Below the pieces are notes generated by a model. That model was given only the letters and a program-made list of their open reading frames with translations, was not told where the DNA came from and searched no databases. From CAYHZL01 sp964361075 (GTDB lineage Bacteria; Bacteroidota; Ignavibacteria; UBA10030; UBA8401): a stretch of DNA of 5,121 bases. Position 1 is the stretch's first letter, and each line of letters opens with the position of its first letter. The translations under genes and the position numbers were made by a program. The stretch spans positions 1-5,121 of the forward strand of contig CAYHZL010000232.1 of NCBI GenBank assembly GCA_964361075.1. Direction: 5' to 3'. Of the stretch, positions 1 through 5,121 are shown in pieces.

Positions 1-1512
1 TTCACTCCTATTAATGATAAAGCGTGGCACACATATAAGGTTGCATTAAAAGATCTTATTTATCCGCCGGGCGAAGATTCTACAAAAAAAGGTAAATGTG
101 ATTCTACAAAAATAACAGTGTTTGGTATTATGGCGGAAGCAAGCGGAAAAGTTGGAAAGGTTGTCTATATCACAGATATCTGGACAGGCAATCCAGTGTT
201 TGATGTTATCCCACCACTTGCACCGACAGGCGTTTCAGCTTTTGCTGGAACAGCAGGTTCGTATCAAAATCTTGTAACATGGAATGACGTGTTGAATGAA
301 CCCGGCTCAAAATATAATGTTTATTTCAGCACAAAAAAGTTTACCAGTGTTGATTCTACAATAGATGATCTTCCACCGTATAATTTAGCACTTGGAGTAA
401 TGGCAGCAACTCATGTGCTTCGTGCACCGGTAACAGACCAAAATATTTCTTATTACTATGGCGTAACTGCGAAAGACGCTGCCGGTAATGTTGGTGCTGC
501 TGGAGTTAGCACAACGGCAGTAACATCGCTAGCACAAGGTGTTCCGGTAATTAATGAGACAGCACCGCAAAATTTTATTGCAGACGGCTCGCTGAGTGAA
601 TGGACATCAATTGCACCAATCAGATTGAATGCATTCGGTAAGAATTCGGCTGCACATGTGGTCACGAATGGAGTGATTAAAGATAGTCTCGATCTTTCGG
701 TGAAAGCATATCTTGCAATGGATGCGAATAATCTTTACATCGCATTCGATGTTGTTGATGATACAGTTTCTGTTGATACAGCATCAGGACAAACATATCA
801 ACAAGATTCTCCGGATCTGAATATTGGTTTGTATGATTGGAAAGGTCCGCACCATGCAGGGTACGCACGTGGAGCAATGCCGGATTACATGCTTCGTTTT
901 TCCAAAAATCGTCTTAACGATGATCATTCGGGAAAAATTCTTATGTATCCCGGAGCGAATTATTCGTGGAAGGCAAAAACATTATCGCCAGGTTATATTG
1001 TTGAAGCAAAAATTCCGTTTACAACATTTGCTGCAATCTCCGCTGGTGATCAAGTATTTGTTCCGAAAAAAGGCATGCGCATTCCTCTCGACTTCTCGAT
1101 CAATGATCGTGATGCAGGAACAGGTCGTGATGGAATTCTTGCCTACTCATATTTGAATAATGATAACTCGTGGCAAAATATGTATAACTGGACGTATACA
1201 TGGATTGGCAACCCAGCATTGGGTGTTCAACAAGATGCCGCAGTAGCAAAAACATTTGAACTGTCGCAAAACTATCCGAACCCATTTAACCCGACAACGA
1301 ACATTAAGTTCAGCATTCCACAATCGGGAATGGTCAGCTTGAAAGTGTTTGATATTCTCGGGCGTGAAGTGATGAATGTGCTGAATCAGTTCCAGACAGC
1401 AGGTTCGTATACAGTCAATCTCGACGCATCGAAACTTGCAACGGGCATGTATGTGTACCGACTTGAATCAGGTTCGTTCAGTTCAGTAAAGAAAATGATG
1501 TTGATTAAATAG
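1..1512 (+). CDS. T9SS-sorted secreted protein with FnIII-like and CBM9-like domains (5' partial)
   Basis: The frame is open from base 1 to the TAG at 1510-1512, giving 503 residues. The gene starts upstream of the window, so the GTG at 118 is an internal valine codon and not a start. Residues 1-70 look like the last strands of a jelly-roll, carbohydrate-binding-like module (WHTYKVALKDL, then VVYITDIWTG). Residues 71-170 resemble a fibronectin III module, with W94, YYYGV at 151-155 and KDAAGNVG from 158. Residues 190-410 resemble a CBM9/DOMON-like sugar-binding fold: ADGSLSEW at 194-201, NLYIAFDVVDD at 244-254, and DSPDL at 269-273. Residues 419-503 are a T9SS type A sorting domain with QNYPNPFNPTT at 423-433, KVFDILGREV, and the end VKKMMLIK. 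In this family the C-terminal domain directs outer-membrane export by type IX secretion and is removed or used for surface attachment. No catalytic domain is visible; one could lie in the missing N-terminal part. The sorting domain is near certain, CBM9-like is likely, and the ligand is unknown. Confidence 0.9.
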   Translation, partial: FTPINDKAWHTYKVALKDLIYPPGEDSTKKGKCDSTKITVFGIMAEASGKVGKVVYITDIWTGNPVFDVIPPLAPTGVSAFAGTAGSYQNLVTWNDVLNEPGSKYNVYFSTKKFTSVDSTIDDLPPYNLALGVMAATHVLRAPVTDQNISYYYGVTAKDAAGNVGAAGVSTTAVTSLAQGVPVINETAPQNFIADGSLSEWTSIAPIRLNAFGKNSAAHVVTNGVIKDSLDLSVKAYLAMDANNLYIAFDVVDDTVSVDTASGQTYQQDSPDLNIGLYDWKGPHHAGYARGAMPDYMLRFSKNRLNDDHSGKILMYPGANYSWKAKTLSPGYIVEAKIPFTTFAAISAGDQVFVPKKGMRIPLDFSINDRDAGTGRDGILAYSYLNNDNSWQNMYNWTYTWIGNPALGVQQDAAVAKTFELSQNYPNPFNPTTNIKFSIPQSGMVSLKVFDILGREVMNVLNQFQTAGSYTVNLDASKLATGMYVYRLESGSFSSVKKMMLIK

Positions 1513-1641
1513 TTGTCCCTTAAAAAGTCTTATTTACAAAGTGATGCCATGAGTTTGTTTACAAGAACGTGAAAATTTGAATTATTTCTGAATCATTTTA
1601 TTACACTCATGGCATCACTCACATTTTTTAAGATTCAACTA
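1510..1641 (+). repeat. Long two-part inverted repeat starting at the stop codon
   Basis: The outer arms 1510-1526 and 1625-1641 are complementary at 14 of 17 positions; the three mismatches sit together (tcc against aat). The inner arms 1541-1554 (gtgatgccatgagt) and 1605-1618 are perfectly complementary over 14 bp around a 50-nt A/T-rich loop. The left outer arm includes the TAG stop of the upstream gene, so the structure would sit at the very 3' end of that mRNA, ahead of the intrinsic terminator. No flanking target duplication was found. It could be an mRNA 3' stabilising structure or an old MITE-like element; the sequence does not decide. Confidence 0.7.
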
Positions 1642-1671
1642 CATAACAGATGTGATATTTGTATGGTACTC

Positions 1672-1711
1672 TTGCGGTCGCCTTCTAAGGTGAGGCGGCC
1701 GCAATTTTTTT
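1672..1711 (+). terminator. Intrinsic (rho-independent) terminator
   Basis: A GC-rich stem, ttgcggtcgcct (1672-1683), pairs with aggcggccgcaa (1693-1704) over 12 bp with one G-U wobble. The loop is 9 nt, and seven T follow directly (1705-1711). It lies 160 bp past the stop of the T9SS-sorted protein gene and probably ends that transcript. There is no matching A-run on the left, so it reads as a + strand terminator only. Confidence 0.85.
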
Positions 1712-1820
1712 AAGAATATTTTTTTTCGTAACGCATGAAGCAACAGCATTACGCCGTATCATAAAAACAGCATCACGAAAATTAACGCCTCGCTTTTTTT
1801 ATCACATGGTGTATAACAAT
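1712..1820. other. A/T-rich intergenic spacer with a short direct repeat
   Basis: No coding signal was seen here. ACAGCATTACG (1743-1753) recurs as ACAGCATCACG (1767-1777), 10 of 11 identical and 24 bp apart. CGTAACGC and GCATTACG, at about 1729 and 1746, form a weak 8-bp inverted repeat with one mismatch. Such paired words could be a regulator site upstream of the receptor gene, but they are short and may be chance. No convincing -35/-10 pair could be assigned. Confidence 0.35.
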
Positions 1821-1907
1821 AAGAGACTTCTGAAAACTGTGTTGATTTGTCATTCCGCCTGCGGCAGATCGGAATGACATTGATTTGATTGTTTTTTAGA
1901 ACCGCCC
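1821..1907. repeat. GTCATTCCG hairpin repeat, possibly a worn MITE-like element
   Basis: TGTCATTCCG (1848-1857) and CGGAATGACA (1870-1879) form a perfect 10-bp stem around a 12-nt loop, with CCGC-CT-GCGG as an alternative inner fold. This core is certain. The wider element is tentative. The right side (1891-1907) reads GGGCGGTTCTAAAAAAC on the complement, similar in form to the GGGCATCTCTAAAAAC ends at 4627 and 5067, and the left side at 1823 reads GAGACTTCTGAAAAC. CAAT lies on both sides (1817-1820 and 1907-1910), compatible with a 4-bp target duplication. The hairpin ends 47 bp before the receptor start codon, so it would lie in or near that gene's control region. Confidence 0.6.
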
Positions 1908-1926
1908 AATACTAATTGATACTTCT

Positions 1927-4602
1927 ATGAAAATTTCACGAATACCAATCACACTGATTCTTGCGGTACTCTTTGCAACACTTCTTCCGTTGTTTCTGTA
2001 TGCCGGACAAACAGGAAAGATCGTCGGAAAAGTTACTGAGAAAAAATCGGGCGTGCCGGTTATTGGTGCATCCGTTCTTATACAAGGAACAAAATCCGGC
2101 GCGTCTTCAGATTTTGAAGGATTTTACAGTATCAGTAACGTACCGCCGGGAACATATATGTTATCGGTAACGAATATTGGATACAAAAATTCACTGATCA
2201 AAAATGTTATTGTGAAGATTGATTTAACAACAGAGATTGATGTGAAGTTAGAAGAGACAGTGATTGAAGGCGACGCGGTGATTATTGAAGCGCAGCGCCC
2301 GTTAGTACAAAAAGATCTTACGTCGTCATCGGTTACTGTTTCATCGGATGAAATGAAAGTGATGCCGGTCGAGAATCTTTCGCAGGTCATTAATTTACAA
2401 GCCGGTGTAGTCGGCGGTCACTTCCGCGGAGGACGCAGCGGCGAAGTTGCCTACCTTGTGGACGGCGTAACGGTAAACAATCCGATAAGCGGCAATGCGG
2501 GATTTATTCCGGAAAACGCTTCTGTCCGTGAAATGGAAGTAATCAGCGGAACATTTAATGCAGAGTATGGACAAGCAATGTCCGGTGTGGTGAATATTGT
2601 AACGCAAGACGGTTCATCGGAGATGCATGGATCGCTGGGGGTGTATCTCGGCGATTATTTTACCAACCATACCGATCTATTTCTGAATCTTGATAAGCTG
2701 AATGTATCGCGCACAAAAAATTATCAATTTAGTGTAAGCGGACCGACCTATATGATGGACAATCTCTCGTTCTTTATGACGGGACGCTTACTGGATGAAG
2801 AAGGATATTTGTACGGTAAACGAGTGTATAAAATAACAGATACCGCACCAACATTTCCGAACAATAATGATCGATCAGTATTTATCAATAATAATACCGG
2901 CGACGGCGCGATTGTTCCGATGAATCCATCTCGTAAATATTCGTTCAACGGAAAACTGACGTATTCCTTCGATGCATTAAAATTAAGTTACAGTGGATTT
3001 ATAGAAAGTTCAAAATGGAAAAATTACGATCATTCATACAAATGGACGCCGGATGGCATCATCAATCAGTTCAGTGAAAACTGGGTACAGAATTTTCAGA
3101 TCAATCATATCATCAGCAACAATACATTTCAGTCGTTAAAATTTTCACTGAATAAATTTACCGGTAAAGGATATTTATACGAGAACCCGTACGATGCACA
3201 CTATGTTGATCCGAACCAAGGGTCTCCGATTTCAAATTACACGTTTCGATCAGGCGGCAATCAAGGCTGGCAGTACGAGAATCGAAGTCAGACGCTGATC
3301 GGGCAATGGACGTTTGCATCGCAACTAACAAAAGAACATAAAGTGAGTCTTGGAGTAGAAGGGCGAAGACATACTCTCTACGATCATAGCACAGGGTTGG
3401 TGATTATCTCAACAGGAGCAGATACAGTATTTAAACCACAGTATCCGCAGCTCGGCACAATCGGCAACCAGAGTTACAGCAAATCGCCGTATGAAGCTTC
3501 CGCATACGTGCAGGACAAAATGGAATACGGCATTATGATTATCAATGCGGGCATTCGTCTCGATTACTTTAATCCGAACAGCACAATATTGTATGACTTG
3601 AAAAACCCGACCCGTAATACATTATTCCCCAACGCCGGCAGAATGCAAAAGACAAAAGAAAAAGTTCAGGTGAGTCCGCGTCTTGGTGTCTCGTTCCCGA
3701 TTACGGATCAAGGGATCATTCACTTTTCATACGGTCATTTTTTCCAAATTCCAACGTTCGGCAATTTATATACAAACTCGGATTACTTAATTGCACCGAC
3801 TGCGCAATTACAAAGCGTAACGGGAAATCCTGATATTGATGCACAGCGCACCGTGATGTATGAACTTGGTTTGCAGCAACAATTTCTTACCAACATTGGT
3901 TTTGATTTTACTGTGTATTACCGCGACATCCGTAACTTGCTCGGCACGGAAATCATTCAGACGCATGAAGGATTTAAGTATGCCCGGTATGTGAACCGCG
4001 ACTACGGCAATGTACGCGGATTTATTGTCTCTGCAGAAAAACAATATGCGGACTATTACAGTCTGCGCGCAGATTACACATATCAAATCGCAGAAGGCAA
4101 TGCATCGGATCCTCTGTCGGTATTTTTCAACAACCAGTCCGACCCGCCGCTGGCGACGAATAAAAAAGTTGTTCCACTCAATTGGGATCAGCGCTCGACA
4201 TTAAATGTGTCGCTGAATGTCGGTGAAAAAGGAGACTGGATGACAGGATTAATCTTTGGCTACGGAGTAGGTTTTCCGTACACCGAAAGTATTCGTGTCA
4301 GCGGCGGTCTCCGGTTTGAAAACGGCGGCGTGAAGCCTTCAACCTATACAGTAGATTTTCGTGCAGAGAAATCATTCGCGCTCTTAGGTGTGAACGGCAA
4401 CGCATTTATGCTTGTCTATAATGTGCTCGACATTAAGAATGAATACAGTGTGAATGATGCAAGCGGACGTGCGAATGTTGATTTATTTACGAACGAAGCC
4501 GGCGCGATCTATGGCTTAAATACATTGCAGGAATATTTGAATAACCCGAACTCCTTCTCCTCACCGCGTAATGTGAGATTTGGCGTTAATCTTGACTTTT
4601 AA
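1927..4602 (+). CDS. TonB-dependent outer-membrane receptor with carboxypeptidase-regulatory-like N-domain
   Basis: This is a complete 891-residue protein that should transport a ligand across the outer membrane using TonB-ExbBD energy. Residues 1-26 are a Sec signal peptide (basic KISR, hydrophobic core, likely cut after LYA). This fixes the ATG at 1927, although no Shine-Dalgarno is visible upstream, which is common in Bacteroidota-type genomes. Residues 31-113 form a carboxypeptidase-regulatory-like beta-sandwich (GKIVGKV, PVIGASV at 44-50, DFEGFYSI, VPPGTY at 72-77). The plug spans about 124-229: QRPLVQKD at 123-130, RGGRSGEVAYLVDGV at 167-181, EYGQAMSGVVNIVT ending at 226. The rest is a beta-barrel, with family-typical YVQDKMEYG from 527, VSPRLGVSFP from 582 and FSYGHFFQIP at 600-609. 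It ends in VRFGVNLDF, alternating hydrophobics with a terminal Phe, as expected for BAM insertion. No clear TonB box was found. It is shorter than typical SusC (about 1000 aa) and no SusD follows, so the substrate is unknown. It is probably a transcription unit separate from the upstream gene. Confidence 0.95.
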   Translation: MKISRIPITLILAVLFATLLPLFLYAGQTGKIVGKVTEKKSGVPVIGASVLIQGTKSGASSDFEGFYSISNVPPGTYMLSVTNIGYKNSLIKNVIVKIDLTTEIDVKLEETVIEGDAVIIEAQRPLVQKDLTSSSVTVSSDEMKVMPVENLSQVINLQAGVVGGHFRGGRSGEVAYLVDGVTVNNPISGNAGFIPENASVREMEVISGTFNAEYGQAMSGVVNIVTQDGSSEMHGSLGVYLGDYFTNHTDLFLNLDKLNVSRTKNYQFSVSGPTYMMDNLSFFMTGRLLDEEGYLYGKRVYKITDTAPTFPNNNDRSVFINNNTGDGAIVPMNPSRKYSFNGKLTYSFDALKLSYSGFIESSKWKNYDHSYKWTPDGIINQFSENWVQNFQINHIISNNTFQSLKFSLNKFTGKGYLYENPYDAHYVDPNQGSPISNYTFRSGGNQGWQYENRSQTLIGQWTFASQLTKEHKVSLGVEGRRHTLYDHSTGLVIISTGADTVFKPQYPQLGTIGNQSYSKSPYEASAYVQDKMEYGIMIINAGIRLDYFNPNSTILYDLKNPTRNTLFPNAGRMQKTKEKVQVSPRLGVSFPITDQGIIHFSYGHFFQIPTFGNLYTNSDYLIAPTAQLQSVTGNPDIDAQRTVMYELGLQQQFLTNIGFDFTVYYRDIRNLLGTEIIQTHEGFKYARYVNRDYGNVRGFIVSAEKQYADYYSLRADYTYQIAEGNASDPLSVFFNNQSDPPLATNKKVVPLNWDQRSTLNVSLNVGEKGDWMTGLIFGYGVGFPYTESIRVSGGLRFENGGVKPSTYTVDFRAEKSFALLGVNGNAFMLVYNVLDIKNEYSVNDASGRANVDLFTNEAGAIYGLNTLQEYLNNPNSFSSPRNVRFGVNLDF

Positions 4603-4626
4603 CTATTCAGCAGTTGATTTTCTCAT

Positions 4627-4766
4627 GGGCATCTCTAAAAACCTAAAAAAAAATTGTCATTGCGAACCGTTCTTTGGCGAAGCAATCTCGTTTTTTCTTT
4701 TTAATTGAAAGATTGCTTCGGTCGCTTCGCTCCCTCGCAATGACGACGATGTTTTTAGAGATGCCC
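4627..4766. mobile_element. 140-bp MITE-like element with 16-bp perfect terminal inverted repeats
   Basis: GGGCATCTCTAAAAAC at 4627-4642 is perfectly inverted at 4751-4766. TCAT lies directly outside both ends (4623-4626 and 4767-4770), a probable 4-bp target-site duplication. Inside are two further perfect stems: GTCATTGCGA (4656-4665) with TCGCAATGAC (4735-4744), and CGAAGCAATCT (4678-4688) with AGATTGCTTCG (4710-4720), around a T-rich apical loop. The whole element can thus fold into one long interrupted hairpin. It carries no transposase, so it would depend on one supplied elsewhere. The inner module resembles GTCATTGCGA...GAAGCAATC repeats that I recall from many unrelated bacterial genomes. 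The donor IS family cannot be named from this window. Confidence 0.8.
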
Positions 4767-4778
4767 TCATGAACGATT

Positions 4779-4808
4779 ACACCACAGAGAAACATAAGGT
4801 TACAGAGA
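4779..4808. repeat. CACCACAGAGA-type degenerate repeat
   Basis: ACACCACAGAGAAACATAAGGTTACAGAGA lies between the two complete elements (split here as ACACCACAGAGAAAC then ATAAGGTTACAGAGA). The recurring ACAGAGA words match a simple CCACAGAG-rich intergenic repeat type that I recall as widespread in environmental bacterial genomes. With only one degenerate copy in the window, the assignment is weak. Confidence 0.3.
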
Positions 4809-4859
4809 TACTATTACTATGTGTTCTGCCGAAGGGATTGAGACTGTGTCAAAACCGTC

Positions 4860-4902
4860 ATTCCGAATCACAAGGTGATCCCTTCGGGACTTGTTTCGGA
4901 AT
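4860..4902. repeat. Nested hairpin inside the second MITE-like element
   Basis: Three concentric stems can form: ATTCCGAA (4860-4867) with TTCGGAAT (4895-4902), ACAAG (4870-4874) with CTTGT (4890-4894), and TCCC-TTC-GGGA at the tip (4879-4889). The tip word ATCCCTTCGGGAC (4878-4890) recurs inverted at the window's right edge (5108-5120). That shared word suggests a reusable repeat module. Confidence 0.65.
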
Positions 4903-4922
4903 CTCATATACTGAATTTAGAA

Positions 4923-4971
4923 TAGATTCGAAGATGCTGATTCGCCGCGGCGAATCAGCATGACGAATCTA
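4923..4971. repeat. Perfect 28-bp palindrome with flanking outer stem
   Basis: The two half-sites, ATGCTGATTCGCCG (4934-4947) and CGGCGAATCAGCAT (4948-4961), are exact reverse complements with no spacer. An 8-bp outer stem, TAGATTCG (4923-4930) with CGAATCTA (4964-4971), surrounds it, offset by an AAG/GA internal loop. As RNA this gives a very stable hairpin on either strand. As DNA it could extrude as a cruciform or bind a dimeric protein. It has no T-run directly after it, so it is not a standard terminator. Confidence 0.85.
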
Positions 4972-5066
4972 CTTTTGACACAGTCTCTATCCCCTTGGGA
5001 TATGTGCATATATGTGGTTCAATAAAAAATTATTACGTTGAGCAGTTGCACTTTTAATTCACTTAT

Positions 5067-5121
5067 GGGCATCTCTAAAAACTAATTTAATGGAACACGT
5101 GAGCGAAGTCCCGAAGGGATG
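5067..5121. mobile_element. Left end of a further copy of the GGGCATCTCTAAAAAC element (truncated by window)
   Basis: GGGCATCTCTAAAAAC at 5067-5082 is identical to the left terminal repeat at 4627-4642 and has the same orientation. The interior differs (TAATTTAATGGAACACG, then GAGCGAAGTCCCGAAGGGATG at the edge), so this would be the same ends around different contents. The right end lies beyond the window. The base pair directly outside is AT in both copies (TCAT, TTAT), which may reflect target preference. Confidence 0.6.

Larger units (their letters stand above)
4840..4987. mobile_element. 148-bp MITE-like element with 15-bp terminal inverted repeats
   Basis: GAGACTGTGTCAAAA at 4840-4854 is perfectly inverted at 4973-4987. 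Pairing continues outward past one mismatch (4839/4988) through GGGAT/ATCCC, giving 20 of 21 over 4834-4854 and 4973-4993. No clear target duplication is seen. Two bases inside the left end is GTCATTCCGA, the start of a nested hairpin (4860-4902). The right half holds the 28-bp perfect palindrome, whose ATGAC overlap at 4960-4964 closes the module. No coding capacity was found. The ends differ in sequence from the element at 4627, so a different transposase family is implied, yet the size and interior plan are similar. Confidence 0.75.
4603..5121. other. Gene-free repeat cluster downstream of the receptor
   Basis: No credible gene was found on either strand in these 519 bp. Over half consists of three inverted-repeat elements, starting at 4627, 4840 and 5067, separated by short A/T-rich spacers. 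The 24 bp between the receptor stop and the first element hold no hairpin. Any transcription end must therefore use structure inside the elements, for example the T-rich 4690-4702 stretch after a weak TTGC...GCAA hairpin at 4660-4685. The spacer 4988-5066 shows only small palindromes (TATCCC/GGGATA at 4988-5002, TATGTGCATA near 5001). Confidence 0.7.

Noticed and set aside
118..120. GTG as start of the first gene
   Set aside because: The frame is open to base 1 and encodes family-like residues before 118; the gene is simply cut by the window edge.
824..1156. Overlapping open frames inside the two large genes on both strands
   Set aside because: They are shadows of strongly supported coding frames with clear domains; none has a recognisable product of its own.
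1672..1711. Riboswitch or attenuator for the receptor gene
   Set aside because: The structure is a simple terminator hairpin placed after the upstream gene, 215 bp before the receptor start, with no visible antiterminator or aptamer-like conserved pairing.
1885..1915. Promoter-like TTGATT (1885-1890) and TACTAA (1910-1915) before the receptor gene
   Set aside because: The spacer is 19 bp, and the -10-like box ends only 11 bp before the ATG, leaving almost no leader. The A/T-rich context makes chance matches likely.
4769..4963. 64-codon + strand open frame between and inside the repeat elements
   Set aside because: Its ATG lies in the TCAT target duplication, it runs through a mobile element and ends inside the palindrome region, and the protein shows no recognisable features.
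4627..5082. CRISPR-like array from the repeated 16-mers
   Set aside because: There are only two direct copies, 440 bp apart, plus one inverted copy; no regular spacing and no cas genes are present.

Overview
The window fits a member of the Bacteroidota/Ignavibacteria/Chlorobi (FCB) group. The first gene ends in a type IX secretion system (T9SS) type A sorting domain with the QNYPNPFNPTT signature. The second encodes an outer-membrane TonB-dependent receptor with an N-terminal carboxypeptidase-regulatory-like domain. The wording of the sorting domain, the moderate-to-low GC and the absence of a Shine-Dalgarno before the receptor point towards Ignavibacteria-like lineages. That last step is inference; no taxonomic marker gene is present.

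Layout: 1-1512 is the 3' part of a secreted multidomain protein (end of a jelly-roll-like module, a fibronectin III-like module, a CBM9/DOMON-like module, then the T9SS sorting domain). 1513-1926 is a structured intergenic region. It holds a long two-part hairpin whose outer arm starts in the stop codon, a strong intrinsic terminator, a 24-bp-spaced direct repeat and a GTCATTCCG hairpin that may be a worn mobile element. 1927-4602 is a complete 891-residue TonB-dependent receptor. 4603-5121 has no credible gene and is almost filled with small repeat elements. One is a 140-bp MITE-like element with perfect 16-bp terminal inverted repeats and a 4-bp target duplication. The second, about 148 bp, has different 15-bp terminal repeats. 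A third begins at 5067 with the same end as the first and runs off the window.

Both genes act at the cell surface: one product is exported by T9SS and probably binds carbohydrate, the other is an energised outer-membrane importer. The terminator and 414-bp gap between them argue against a shared transcript, and no SusD-like partner is visible, so a joint role in glycan uptake is only a possibility.

The most notable signal is in the non-coding DNA. Three intergenic elements (1821-1907, 4627-4766, 4840-4987) have unlike or diverged ends but similar contents: a GTCATTnCG hairpin module just inside the ends. This suggests small non-autonomous elements that carry, or repeatedly capture, a common palindromic module. 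One of them also contains a perfect 28-bp palindrome.
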